DNA from: Vitellaria paradoxa
Lineage: Eukaryota; Streptophyta; Magnoliopsida; Ericales; Sapotaceae
Length of the DNA: 64,000 nucleotides
Direction: 5' to 3'
Assembly: GCA_019916065.1 (NCBI GenBank)
Contig: CM034242.1
Coordinates: 15,715,845-15,779,844, forward strand
In this document: positions 10,996 through 23,542 of the stretch, in pieces
Numbering within the stretch: the stretch's first letter is position 1
How the letters are laid out: the number at the start of each line of letters is the position of its first letter
Program-made: the position numbers and the translations under genes
The notes under the pieces: model-generated
Databases searched by the model: none
What the model was told of the DNA's origin: nothing
Seen by the model: the letters and a program-made list of their open reading frames with translations, nothing else

Positions 10996-13657
10996 TGTCA
11001 CGTCCCGGATCTCGTGACCTGAGGGGTGAGTGATAAACACACATAACATGCACTAATATAACCAATCCCATAATCAGAGCAACGCAACATAAGCTAGTGA
11101 GCCCAAGACATAAGATAGAATAACATAAGTTTAACCTTGACTATTGCCATGTCACCAACCACATACACCATTCCCAAATTACATAACTTAGGCCTTATGG
11201 CCATTACAACCAAATTGAAAGAGTTCATAAATGTACAACGTTACAATTCCCAAAAGAAATTTAAACTAGATGACCAAGAGCTTTGATAAGCTTGGTAGGG
11301 CTCATGCATAACTTCCTAGTGCCAACATATCAACCCACTTGATTGTTATTGCTTGTACCTGCATCAAAGTCTGTAGGGATGTGAGCACGGGTCCACTTGT
11401 GCCCACAAGTCTCAAACAAACATATATGATATGTATTTCACACATGCATGTATTTTATGATGTATTTAGTTACCACCTATACTCTAGAATCAAAATCATT
11501 CATTGATATCACCAATTTAGACTATGCACCTTTATACACAACAATATTATAAAAAGAAGTTTAATTCCAACCAATACTTAATCCTTGAATTCTCATTCTT
11601 AAGTCTCAAATCATATTTCAATTCACTTTTTAATGTTTAATTAATATTGACCACCTAACCATATTTACAACACTATTGACATTCAACAACATCACAATGT
11701 AACATTCAATTCCAAATAATCTTCATTATTAAATTTCTCAACATTACATCTAATCACATTCCCTATCACAATGTTACAAATTCAACATTTAATCATGTAT
11801 TCACATACACTTCATCACTTTCCATCAATCCATCACACAATCATAGTCACACAAATCATCGGGGGTTAGGTGTATACACAACACCGTCTTTTATGGGTCC
11901 AGACCCAACGGAAATGGCAAACCAAACACCATCGTTTAGGATCACAATCCAAGGTCACGGGTAACCCATACACTCACAATGTTGTGGGCTACTAATCCAC
12001 TGGCATTGACACCAAACCCTGCGTAGGTTCCGGGACTCTCAACCCGAGGGTAATCTCAAACCCTTCCTATTTACCACACCCCACCACGGCCCCCGCCACA
12101 CAAACAATCATTCATCATATCAAATTTCATTATTCACAAGTCCACATTCAACCTCATATACTTTTCCACAACACAAATCCACATTCTGGTTCATTCCAGG
12201 ATTCATCACATAACAACATTTATTAAGCATCGTTAAACATTTAACATCTTTCATTGTTACGAACATGAGTTCCCTTTTGCCAAATCACAATTCATTAAAG
12301 CAATCACAAGTTCATACACTTCAACATTTAATTTACATTAAGGCATATTCACAATTCTATTTCATTAAGACCCTTATCTCAAAGTAGGCTTCCAATTTAT
12401 TTTATTCATGGTAGCAAGCATTCCCCTTTACAAGCTTAATCCTATAGGTTTAAGATAATCAACCCTTAATCACTTTTAAAAGCTCATTTCCATTTTAAAA
12501 TCCATACAAATAATCAAATAAAAGTCTCAAATACAAACATATTCCTAACCCCTTCATAATCCTAAGGTAGGAAGTCAAGTTAAGAAAAATCATGAAAGGT
12601 GTTCTGGTCTCTGTGGGCGCCCCTCCAAAAATTCATGGGTGCTCCTGAGGGGTCATGGGCGCCCCACATAAGATCATGGGTGCTCCTCAAGGGTCATGGG
12701 CACCCCACCAAAACCCATAGGCGCCCTTCTGTTGCCCAGAAGGTCACTTTGCTCCGGTTCAAGCTTTAAGCCAAGTTTTTAGGTTCCAAACTTTACCCAA
12801 TCCAATATCTAACCTAATACCTTATTTTCTTGGGTTGTCTAGGACCTAGAAGACTCCAAAAAGTCCATCAAAACAAATTTTAATCCATTCATTTCTTCAA
12901 TACAAAAATCTTGCTCCAACCTATACATATGTATACAGACAACCATTCATCCACACAAACTCCACTTCTAAGGTTTCCAAATCTTAAATAAATTTCATAG
13001 AAGTGTTTATTAGCTCAAATACATCTCATATATACCAAAATGAGACTAGAAATCCCTACCTCAAGTGGTAAGAAGATAGATCAACAAAAGGATGTCTTAA
13101 GCTTTCAAACCCTCAAACTTTGATGGCTCCAATCTTCTCCCTCCTTGATCAAAACTTTGAAAACCCAACCGGTTCCTCATTTGGTCTTCCTTTGCTCTTC
13201 CTTTGCTCTCACCCGAACTCTCTCTCCTTCCTAGCCACTTCTCTCTCTCTCTCATGCATCAAATCAATCTAAAATATATATATAACAATATTTTTAATCC
13301 CCAAATAGTAATCCTCAGGTCTCCCTTCACCCCTAGCTAGTATAGGTGTCCATAGGGTTAAGTCTCGGCTAGAAAATATAGAGGTCAACTTACTATTGAT
13401 TTTCTACACAAGTGGGGCGCCCCTCATGGACCATGGGCACCTATCCTAGACCCCTGGGTGCCCCTCCTCTACCTTGGGCACCCCTTTGCATGCCCCCGAG
13501 TCAAAATGTTGACTTTTGAGCTATTTTGCCCAATTCTTCCAAAATTCACACCCCCAAGTAATCTTTAATGACTAAACTTACTTAATTAACATACTAACAT
13601 GCCCAAAACATGTTAAAACCATCAAATTATATTAACATGAAAATTCGGGGTATTACA
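10996..13657 (-). repeat. 5' LTR of the gypsy element
   Basis: On the minus strand it starts TGTAATACCCCGAATTTTC and ends GGGACGTGACA, so it has TG...CA ends, and it is 2,662 bp long. No ORF was found. It contains GC-rich tandem words (see 12600-12760). No partner 3' LTR was found in the window. Confidence 0.8.
12600..12760 (-). repeat. Degenerate minisatellite inside the gypsy LTR
   Basis: Variants of TCATGGGCGCCCC or TCATGGGTGCTCC recur about every 25 bp. A second patch of the same words lies at about 13415-13500. The GC content contrasts sharply with the AT-rich surroundings. A role in the LTR U3 region is possible but not shown. Confidence 0.7.
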
Positions 13658-13659
13658 AT

Positions 13660-13842
13660 TGTAATGATCCACATCTACACAGTATAATATTGTCCAATTT
13701 TGGCTTGATTAATTGCTTCCCATGGGGGTCACCCATCTTGGTACCGTCTCCACTCGAGCACACTTAACCTTGGAGTTCTCACTGAATTCAATGCTCGCAT
13801 ATCTTTAAAACACATTGTAATTTATAGATGTTGAACATTACA
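13660..13842 (-). mobile_element. 5S rRNA-derived LTR, Cassandra-like TRIM
   Basis: The minus strand at about 13778-13716 reads GAACTCC, GTTAAGTGTGCTC, then AGATGGGTGACC and GGGAAG. These follow the order and spacing of the plant 5S rRNA core, covering the internal promoter boxes A and C. The segment has palindromic ends TGTAATG...CATTACA of the LTR type (183 bp). Cassandra TRIMs are plant elements with 5S sequence in their LTRs. Just upstream on the minus strand are a purine-rich tract (TTGAAGGAAGTAG) and, about 190 bp further, a TGGTATTAGTGCC primer-site-like motif (near 14041-14029). A matching second LTR with 5S was not found, so this could be a chimera or solo remnant. It is not a functional 5S gene. 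Confidence 0.6.
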
Positions 13843-14044
13843 TATATGCTACTTCCTTCAACTGCCCGGGTGATATAGGATAGATGGCATTACTTTTCTG
13901 TTTCATCCCTTGCTTCATTCTCATATAGGTAAAGCCCCTCATAGGTAGGTTCCTTATAGTCCCTTACAATCCTCTCCCCTTTTAGGGCATACACCCCTTT
14001 GTGGCCCCTACACTTTTGATTGGATATTGGCACTAATACCAAGT

Positions 14045-14706
14045 TGTAATGCCCCAGATTCCATGACTTCAGTACACGAATAAAAGAACGTATATTAAAC
14101 CATTTAACCACTTTCCTTGTCCCACACCAAAGCCATACTCATATGCTATGGAGCAATAAATATAAATAAAATACATGATAAATAAATTTCATGTTTAAAG
14201 TTTAAGTAAATGCCTCAATCAAAACAAACTAGACAACAAAATTCCAAAATAAACACTACAAGGCTCCAAAACTGGGCCTAAATAGTCTTCCAGAAATCAA
14301 ATATAAATAATTTAACATCTACCTCATAAATAAAGGCTTATTACAATCCACTTAAACAATTTTATAAAATTTAAATGTAAGTAAGGAAAAATTAATAAAA
14401 TTTTAATTCCGTGTTCAGAAGGTCTAGACGTGACTTAAAATAATTTCTTGCATCACAAGCTGTAAGGGGACAAGCATTAATACCAGTGTGCTCGGAACCC
14501 TAATAATAGTAATACAAATGTAATAAGCCATAGCATGATGCTAAATAAAACATTTGATATAGAAATAACATTTCCTACAACTAACTTAAATAAGAAATTA
14601 AATTTATATTTTCATATTTATCTTCTTTCACATTTTAATAGTACACAAACACTACATAACACATCAAAATAAAACAAATTAGTTTCAGGTACTACTGCTT
14701 GGTTGC
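14045..14706 (-). mobile_element. LTR fragment adjoining a PBS-like site
   Basis: On the minus strand the segment ends GAATCTGGGGCATTACA, directly followed by TTGGTATTAGTGCC, the layout of an LTR end plus primer-binding site. The other end is cut at 14706, where unit sequence resumes (CCACGAGCGCTTG). It has no coding sequence and differs from the 2.66 kb gypsy LTR. Confidence 0.5.
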
Positions 14707-16447
14707 CACTTCCACGAGCGCTTGTTTGATAAATTTTTGAACTGTGTTTCGGAGGCCAAATTTATCTAGGGTTTGAGGTATATATATCTTGGAATGTATT
14801 GTATATTGTAAGAAGTTCAAATTAGGATTTCTAAGGGCAGGGTGAGATAAAAAACTAAAAACAAATTGAGAATTTTCTCTAAGGATTTTTTAAGGTTCTT
14901 TTATCTACTTTTTGTAATTCTTCTTATTCCATTGTTGGAATTTGTAGTGAAAATTTGGATTTTACCCCACTTGTGAACGTAGGTAATTGCTGATTTACAT
15001 AAATTTTGTGTTCTTTTATTGTGATTATTTTTTTCTGTTCATTTGTTTTGCCATTATTCACTGGTCATTTTTTTTTCTGTCCGTTTGTTTTGCCATTATT
15101 CGCTTGTTTATTACATGAAGGTAATCTGCTATTCTGCTGGTGTAGCCAGTGACATTCCTGCATGCATTTAGGCTGTGACATCTTGTACCATTTCACATGT
15201 AGCTAGTACGTACATTCACCATTCTATTATTTTCTCTGGGTGAATAGATATCCAAATGATGGTGAATTTCTTTTAGTCCTTTCTTTAGACGTTTCGTGGT
15301 TAGACACACTATTCATTTGCAACATGAGTGAGTTGTGAATTGGTCAAAACCAACTCTTAACTCATTTCAAGCCACTTGTTCTAGTATGGTTATCATTACG
15401 TTATCCTATAATTGACTCCATCCTTCCTAGAGGCATTCTTTCTACAATGACGTCAACATTGTCTTGAGCTTGGTTAGTTTAGCCCTCTTCCCAGGTCCAC
15501 TAGTAAGCATGCCAAGGAAAGGCCAATGCAATGGCTAATTTACTCCTCAGCAACTTGCCGAGGAGGGGGCACATGCCCATCCTTCAAAAAAAAAAAAATT
15601 ATTATCTCTATTATTTTATTATTATTATTTTTTGTGTTATATTGTCTTAGTATTCAATTGTATTCAACCAAGAAAAGAAAAAAAAAATTAGCTCAGAATA
15701 AATTATACTCACCCAAGGAAAAAAAAAAATTAACTCAATATTAATTGTGCTCACTCAAAGAAAAAAGAAAAATTTTAACCCAATACACTTATGCAATTGT
15801 GCTGAACCCACTCACTCAGTATAACTGAAAAATATATAGTCGCAATTTGATTCTTCCTCTCTCCCTCTCTCTTATTTATATATTTATAATTAGTGCCACC
15901 CATGTAATAATTTTTTGCTCAATCCCTGCTCCCCTGTTCATTAGGGGAATCTCCTATGCTTTGTTTTTTTTTTTTTTTTTATCTTGCTTTTGGTGTATTC
16001 TAGTAACTGTGCCTAAGTTAATCAATATATCTCACTAGATGTGCCAAAACAGTGTTACCTTGATATTACAAGAGTGATTTTCCTCTTGCCCCATACAAGG
16101 ATTGCGGTAATGTAGTGCTGCTCGATATTTAATATTATTAGTGTCACTATTTGTATGTAATTTGGTTGCTATATTTGAGGTTTTTTGGAATATTGATTGG
16201 AATAAATGAAGTAGAGTAAACAAGTATATTAATCTTTAATAAGTAGACTGTGATTAACTTCATTCAAAATAGAATAAATTGGATTTACTAATCCTAAAAC
16301 AAGTAGAAGAAACCAAGTTTATTAGTATCTAATAAGTTGATTGAAATAAAAAAAAAATTATTAAATTAAAGTAAAACAAAGCAAATTCTTTAATCTCAAT
16401 AATGGACCGACTCAATTAGCGGTACTGCTTTACATATAACAAAAACA
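14707..16447. other. Non-coding stretch between gypsy cluster and copia
   Basis: AT-rich unit sequence shared with 40868-42605. It has a roughly 40-bp tandem repeat (TGTTTTGCCATTATTC twice) at about 15029-15110 and A- or T-rich simple sequence at 15586-15760 and 15963-15980. No gene is recognised; small frames here lack domains. Confidence 0.5.
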
Positions 16448-16874
16448 TGTTAATAAATTTAATTCATATCGAATCATCAAGAAAATAAATTAATGCGGAA
16501 GCGTACCTGAATCCATGATTTGCAATCTCGTGAATTTGCAATCTCATGGTTTTGATCTTCCAATTCTATACGTAGGTTTCTTTTCCTAATTTTCTCTGAT
16601 GATGGGATGTCAGACAGATTAGAAAACCCTTACGTATGACCTGAGGACCATAACTTACTTATAATAACTGTAGAAACCCTACTTCTATTCGGTCCATCAT
16701 AAAATAGAAATATGGGTTTAGGTATCTACACATTAAAGGCCCATACAAAATTGAGATGTTTTAAAACCCAAAACCTTAAAATCTTAACAGACCACTTTAA
16801 ATGGGCTTAACCTTTATGATAGCCTATAACACACAAATAACATATTTAGCCCACAATTGATTATTTTTCCAATA
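16448..16874 (-). repeat. Copia 3' LTR, unit 1
   Basis: Pairs with 22497-22907. Minus-strand ends are TATTGGAAAAATAATC and AATTTATTAACA; the first bases are mutated from TGTTAG. The purine-rich AAGTGGAAGAT at 16885-16875 is the likely polypurine tract. Confidence 0.88.
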
Positions 16875-17236
16875 ATCTTCCACTTGGGCTACATATGTTA
16901 GTTTGTGCATTACAAAAGTAACCTTATGAGCTCAAAATTTGCTATCATTATCAAACATCTCTATGCAATCTGGTCCATCAATTATATCAATATAGGATTA
17001 GAGCGGCTTTCGTTATATGTATCATAACTAAACCCATCAATAGTCACATATATTAATATAATTAACGAAATAGATCAAGTATGGATGTGTAGCATGTAAA
17101 TTACATGTAATGTGATCTAAACATGCCTATTTCCAACTAGTCCAACCTTATTCTTTAGTGAGATCATAATAAATACATTCAGAGTGCAAATAAACCATAA
17201 ACTTTATTTTGCAAAAAATAAATCCATAAAATGTGT

Positions 17237-20200
17237 TTACAACTGCAAAGCATCCATATGAGCTGCGTGCTCATGAAAGACCTTGGGTGGTAAGCCTTTA
17301 GTGAGCGGATCCGCAATCATAGAGTTTGTGCCAATATGCTCTATAGACATCTGACCACTTTGAACTCTTTCCTTAATAACTAGGAACTTGATGTTTATGT
17401 GTTTAGATCTCGAAGAGCTCCTATTGTTATTAGAATATAGCACAGCTGACTTATTGTCACAAAATAACTTTAATGGTCTTTCAACACTATCCAAAATTCA
17501 CAACCCAGTGACAAAATTCCGCAGCCATATTCCATGATTAGATGCCTCATAACAAGTTATGAACTCTGCTGCCATAATAGAAGAAGCTATGAGTGTCTGC
17601 TTGGCACTCTTCCAGGATATAGCTCCTCCAGCCAGCAGGTAGATGTAACCTGATGTGGATCTTCTACTATCTTGGCATCTAGCAAAATCGAAATCAGAAA
17701 ACCCAATGATCTCCAACTAATCCGATTTCCTATATGTGAGCATGTAATCTTTTGTTCTCTGTAAGTATCTCATAACTCGTTTGGCTGTTTTCCAATGATC
17801 CATCCCAAGATTGCTTAAATATCTGCCCAGCATTCCAATAATGAATGCTATGTCTGGACGTGTTCAAACTTGAGCATACATTAAGCTCCCAACAACTGAC
17901 GCGTAGGGAATCTTCTGCATCTCCTTAACTTCAAGGTCATGTTTAGGGCACTGATTGAGACTAAATTTGTCTCCCTTAGTGACAGGGGTGTCACCTGGTT
18001 TACAATCCTACATGCCAAATCTTTTAAGTACCTTATCGATATAGGCCTTTTGTGATAATCTAAGAATACCCCGAGAGCGATCCCGATGTATCTGAATCCC
18101 TAATACAAAAGATGCATTACCAAGATCTTTCATCTCAAAATTCTTTGATAGAAATCTCTTGGTTTCATGCAATATGTCTATCATTTGTGGCGAGCAATAT
18201 GTCATCAACATATAAAACTAGTAAAATATACTTATTCCCACTGAACTTGTGATACACACAATCATCCACAGCATTTACTTCAAAGTCAAACGAGATAATT
18301 ACTTGATGAAATTTGTGGTACCACTGACGGGAAGCTTGTTTGAGTCCATAGATGGATTTCTTTAATTTGTAAACCATATTCTTTGTGTCGGGAATTGAGT
18401 CTCCCGACACAAAGTTTTCTGGTTGCACCATATAGATCGTTTCATTAATGTCACCATTAAGAAACGCCGTCTTAACATCCATCTGATGTAACTCAAGATC
18501 AAAATGTGCAACAAGTGCCATAATGGTTTTGAAAGAGTCTTTCATAGAAACTGGAGAGAAAGTCTCTTTAAAGTCGATGCTCTCCTTTTGGGTAAAGCCT
18601 TTTGCTACAAGACGAGCCTTATATCTTTTCACATTACCATTCGAATCCCTTTTGGTTTTAAATATCCATTTGCAACCAATGGGTTTCACACCTTCTGGTA
18701 ATGGGACAAGATCTCAAACTTTATTGTCTTGCATGGACTTATACTTCTCATTCATGGCATCAATCCACTGTTGAGAGTTAGAACCCTACATGGCCTGATG
18801 AAAGTTGATTGGATTGTCTTCCACCATTCCAATATCTTCCTCACGTTCTTGGAGAAATACTATATAATCATCTGAGATAGCACTTCTCATTTCTCTCGTG
18901 GATCTTCTTAGTTCTTGAGGTTGTTGATTTTATTCCTCTGGCATAATTACCTCATTCAGGATGGGAGGCTGCTCAACATTGTCATGTTGAGGTTCTTGAT
19001 TTCCTTCTAGATCAATGACAGGTATAGAAGCTTGCACATTATCATAAAGGATAGTAGGAATCGAAATCGATTCCTCCTCAAAGATAATGTCTCTAACCTT
19101 ATTTCTCCCCCCAAAATCAACATCCTCAAAAAATGTTGCAGTTCTCGTTTCAAAAATTGACTTAAGTGTTGGATCATAAAATTTGTAACCCCTCAATCGC
19201 TCAGAGTAACCACTAAAGTAACTGCTCACTGTTTTGGAGTCCAATTTATTTTCATGTGGCTTATAAGGCCTTGCCTCAGCTGGACATCCCCAAATGTGAA
19301 AATGCTTCAAACTAGGCTTTTTGCCTGTCTAAAGCTCATAAGGTGTTTTGGCAGCTGCTTTAGTGGGTACTCTATTAAGAATATAAGCTGCAGTCTTAAG
19401 TGCTTCTCCCTAGAGTGATTTTGGTAAAGTAGAATGACTAATCATACTCCTTACCATTTCTTTTAGAGTTCTGTTTCGTCTCTCAGTTACACCATTCATG
19501 TTAGGGGATCTTAGCATGGTGTACTGTGGGACAATTCCACACTCCTCTAGGAATTTAACAAATGGACCTGGACGTTGTTCTCCTGAACCGTCATATCTAC
19601 CGTAGTACTCACCACCACGATCAGATCTGACTCTCTTAATCCTTTTGTTGAGTTGATTCTCAACTTCAGCTTTAAAAGCTTTGAACACGTCTAGTGACTG
19701 AGATTTCTCATGAATAAGATATAGGTACCCATAGCGTGAGTAATCGTCTATGAATGATATAAAATATTGTTGACCATTCCAAGAAGTCGTAGAGAATGGT
19801 CCACAAATATCTGTGTGGATCAATTCTAAGACGTCTGAAGTTCTGTTGGTACCTAACCTCTTAATTTTGGTCTGTTTTCCCTTAATACAATTAATGCAGA
19901 CATTAAAGTATGAAAAATCAAGGGAATCCAAAATGCTATCAGACACAAGTCTCCCAATTCTACTTTTGAGATATGACCCAACTGCTTGTGCCATAATGAC
20001 GCCGAATTTTCTTTATTTAATTTGCGTTTAGTTCCACGTGATTACACATGTAAGGTTTCATTATATGATGTAATTGTATTAAGCAAGTATAGGTTATCAT
20101 ATGCAGATAATGAACCAGTACCAATAACATTTGAATTCAACGAAAGACTAAACTGATTGTTTTCAAATGAACAATAATATTCAGATTTGTCCAACAAAGA

Positions 20201-21322
20201 AACAGAGACCAAATTCCGCCTAAAAGACGGTACAATAAAAGTGTCTTTCAAATCCAAATAATAATTAGTTCCTAATAATAACCTAAAAGTGCCTATTGCA
20301 TCAACTTCCACCGATTTGCCATCTCCCACAAAGATGTATCTTTCACCATCATTTGGCTTTCGGTAGCTCAGGCAACCATGCATAGAAACACTTATGTGAG
20401 TAGTAGCACCAGAATCTAACCACCAAGTGTTTCTAGGTACTGAAGCTAAATTAACCTCAGAACAGACCAAAGTAAGAATTGTACCTTTCTTTGCACGTTG
20501 AGCGTGATATTTGGCACAATCCTTCTTTACATGTCCAGTCTTATTGCAAAAGAAGCCGCTCTCATTATTTTGCTGCTGTTTCTTTTGTGCTGGACCTTTA
20601 GTAGCAGCTTTATATTCTTCTTTTCTTTTCTTGCTCTTATCTTTAGAGGTGCTTGCCAAGTGAACACTTTCAGTTCTGTCTTGCTTCAACCTTTCTTCCT
20701 CTTGCACACAATATGAAATGAGCTCATTTAGATACCATTTCTCTTTCTGGCAGTTGTAACTGACCTTAAAGTGACTGAGCTGTGCAGGAAGCGAGATCAA
20801 TACCAAATGCACGAGCAAGTCATCAGACAGCTCAAGCTTTAGTCTCTTAAGTTTTGAAGCAATATGAGACATCTCCATGATGTACTCCCTTATGTTCTCC
20901 TTGCCTTTATACTTCATTGAAATCAAGCTTTGTAAAAGCGTGCTTGTTTCAGCCTTATCGTTTTTAACAAAACGCTTTTCAATCTCGGCAAGGAACTCCT
21001 TGACATTAGTTATCATCTCGGATACTGCGCCCCTAAAGGCTTCTGGAATGCCGCGCTTAATGATCATAAGACTCATGCGGTTTGAGCGTTCCTACTTCTC
21101 AAAGTTCCTCTTGTCATCAAGTGAACTTTCAGCCGTAAGAGAAGCTGGTTGCTCAATCCTAAGCGCAAGGTCTAGATCTATGCAGTCAAGAACAATTAAT
21201 ATGTTCTCTTTCCAATCCTTGAAGTTTGTCCCATTTAGCATGGGAATAGAATTTATATTGGCAGATATGGTAGTAGTAGATATATTAGCTGTATTGAGAA
21301 CAAAATAATCAAATAAGAACAT
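17237..21322 (-). pseudogene. Copia gag-pol polyprotein, multiply broken (unit 1)
   Basis: In order on the minus strand: gag (LNGTNFKDWKENI, then a UBN2-type region); zinc knuckle remnant FFCNKTGHVKKDC whose first Cys is Gly; protease WWLDSGATTHIS; pre-integrase CINCIKGK; integrase with HTDICGP, FIDDYSRYGY and NGVTERRN (D, D, E); RT with MDVKTAFLNGD and YVDDILL; RNase H with LFCDNKSAVLYSNN; C-terminal IADPLTKGLPP. Frame changes fall between protease and integrase (near 20,000-20,040) and just after YVDD (near 18,180-18,210); both are shared with unit 2. Unit 1 has additional stops (for example near 18009 and 18787) that are sense codons in unit 2. No intact product is possible. Confidence 0.92.
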
Positions 21323-22482
21323 GCTTACATTAATAAATAAAATTAATAATCAATAAATTCAAATAATAGTAAACCCATCTCAAGATACCCAGCACAACAT
21401 TAATATCAAGTCTTTGGACAGTAATATTAATTGTAAGTGGTACTCTTGTTGTAGTGATCAAACATTGACAATAAATCCTGTCAAATAATAAGCCTATCTT
21501 TGGATTGACTTACTATTCACATGGAAACCTAATAATTGTCATATGTCTACCACCACAGGTGTGTATATAATTTTGCCAAATATTAGCCTTCCTTTGGGCC
21601 GACCAATATCCGTATGAATTACAAACACACAACTTTCTAATATTCAGAAATAAAATAATTTCCACAAGAGAGGTTGCTTTGGCAACATGTTGTTTCAATT
21701 AATTTATTGTTGAATATTATGTACCAAAAAATTAATAATACCAAAATTTGAATTTAATTGATTCCTTAAATCAATTCCCTTGAAATTAAAACTCTTTAGG
21801 AGCCCCTTTGGAATAAGAATAAACCTTTGGGGACTGTTAAGAAATTAAAAAGAACTTTCATATAAGCCCATAAGAAAATTTCAAAGAATTTCAAACTTTC
21901 AAGAATTACAAAACAGACCCAAGGATCCCAATTTTTTTTTAAATCAAATCCGTAAATTCACCCAACAAAATCAACAGATCCGAATTGCTAAAGAAAAAAA
22001 AATTTAATGAAAACCGACTAACTATTCGGATCGGGATTGAGCAATTTGATGCGTCTTTGTTTGGGCGAAACGACGCATAATGGAGAGAGAGAGACTTGAT
22101 TTTAATTAAAGCTATGCAACACAAAGTTTGTAGGTTGGTTGCTGTAAGGCAAAATTATCCAAAGCCTTTAAAGCTTCAAAATCGAGACGACACCATCACG
22201 AAGGATTCAATTCAAATCAATTGAGTCTTTTTTTTTTTAATTAAAGAAACCCACGAAATCATTGCGCAGTGTCACTCAATGCAAACAACAAAACCATGCC
22301 TTTGCAATTTATTTGCTTTATGTTGAATCTATTCCAACAGTACGTGTATATATATATATATATATATATATGTGCGATTCATATAAAGGAAGATCAAATA
22401 ATCCAAAAAAAAAAAAAAAAAAAATTGGAGTTTAAACCGAATGAAACCAAGATTTTAATCCTCAATGATTCAATATGAGTAG

Positions 22483-22494
22483 GCTCTGATACCA
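22483..22494 (-). other. Copia primer-binding site
   Basis: Minus-strand TGGTATCAGAGC is complementary to the 3' end of plant initiator tRNA-Met. It starts two bases inside the 5' LTR end. Confidence 0.9.
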
Positions 22495-22496
22495 CT

Positions 22497-22907
22497 TGTT
22501 AATAAATTTAATTCATATCGAATTATTAAGAAAATAAATTAATGCGGAAGCGTACCTGAATCCATAATTTACAATCTCGTGGTTTTGATCTTCTAAGTCT
22601 ATACGTAGGTTTCTTTTTCTAATTCTCTCTGATGATGGGATGTCAGACAGATTAGAAAACCCTTACGTATGACCTGGGGAGCATAACCTATTTATAATAA
22701 CTGTAGAAATCTTACTTCTATTCGGCCCATCATAAAATAGAAATATGAGTTTAGGTATCTACACATTAAAGGCCCATACAAAATTGAGATGTTCTAAAGC
22801 CCAAAACCTTAAAATCTTAACAGACCACTTTAAATGGGCTTAACCTTTATGATAACTTATAACACACAAATAACATATTTAGCTCACAATTGATTATTTT
22901 TCTAACA
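22497..22907 (-). repeat. Copia 5' LTR, unit 1
   Basis: TG...CA ended (TGTTAGAAAAATAATC to AATTTATTAACA on the minus strand), 411 bp. It is homologous to 16448-16874. Confidence 0.9.
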
Positions 22908-23542
22908 AAAATAATAAAAGAAAAAGCTAAGTTTAAACTACTCATAAAATGTTGGGTGTTGTCGGGTTGTCTTTCTTTTTACCATCGACTCTCTTTCATA
23001 GGCAATCTAAGGCAGTTATCTTGACTTCATTGTTCTTTTTTACAATTTACGAGGAGGTGGTTTTTTGTCTTTTTTTCCTCCCATCTCTCACTCAAAATTC
23101 TCTCCTAAAGAATTCTGATAACTGCCTTCAAAGCCTTTCAAAATTCCATAACCGCCTAGTCTTTGCAAGTTTATCATGCGTCTTCTAATTACTAAGTTTG
23201 ATTTGCAAATAAATTCTAAAAATCTTTATAAATCTTTGTTAATTTTATATCACATCAACTTTTTTCTTTCACTGCACGCATTACGAACTCTCAATTTATC
23301 TCAATTTATCTTACTTCAAACTCACCCTAAGGTGTCTTCTCAAGCTTGTTGTGTTGTTCACATAACTTTTTTTTTTTTTAAATGTAAACAAATATCAAAA
23401 TCAAATTCCATTTCAGATTCAGTGATGATTAATCATATGAGATAAAATATTCCCTTAGCCGAATTCAACAATCGAAAAGCCACACACACACGAGAAATAT
23501 GGTGATAATAATGGGGGTCACATCCTTAGGAGATTGCATAAG
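22908..23542. other. Short gap with a MITE remnant
   Basis: No gene is recognised. A 132-bp segment at 23196-23327 ends AAACTCACCC and is flanked by TAA on both sides. It resembles the TTA/TAA-flanked MITE family at 25951 but lacks the GGGTGC left tip. The rest is AT-rich. Confidence 0.45.

Larger units (their letters stand above)
7175..13657 (-). mobile_element. Truncated Ty3/gypsy retrotransposon (Del/Tekay-like), unit 1 only
   Basis: Reading on the minus strand: 5' LTR 13657-10996, tRNA-iMet primer-binding site, an upstream ORF, gag with two zinc knuckles, protease, and RT ending near 7180. RNase H, integrase and 3' LTR are absent. The long LTR beginning TGTAATACCCCGAA and the gag sequence suggest a Del/Tekay chromovirus, but without integrase the chromodomain cannot be checked. 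Unit 2 has only about 37 bp at this position, so the insertion went with loss or replacement of target sequence. The right part of the cluster is other element fragments (13660-14706). Confidence 0.85.
16448..22907 (-). mobile_element. Full-length but dead Ty1/copia element, unit 1 copy
   Basis: Minus-strand order: 5' LTR 22907-22497, PBS 22494-22483, gag, protease, integrase, RT, RNase H, polypurine tract, 3' LTR 16874-16448. The domain order with integrase before RT defines copia. By eye the two LTRs differ at about 5% of positions plus a 17-bp indel, so the insertion is old. No perfect target duplication was seen. The same insertion sits at 42606-50582 in unit 2, so it predates the segmental duplication. 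Confidence 0.9.

Noticed and set aside
13716..13795. Functional 5S rRNA gene
   Set aside because: Only the core matches, with many substitutions, and it is embedded in an LTR-like segment with no tandem array.
20877..21308. 143-codon plus-strand frame opposite copia gag
   Set aside because: Shadow of the gag reading frame on the other strand, with no recognisable domain.
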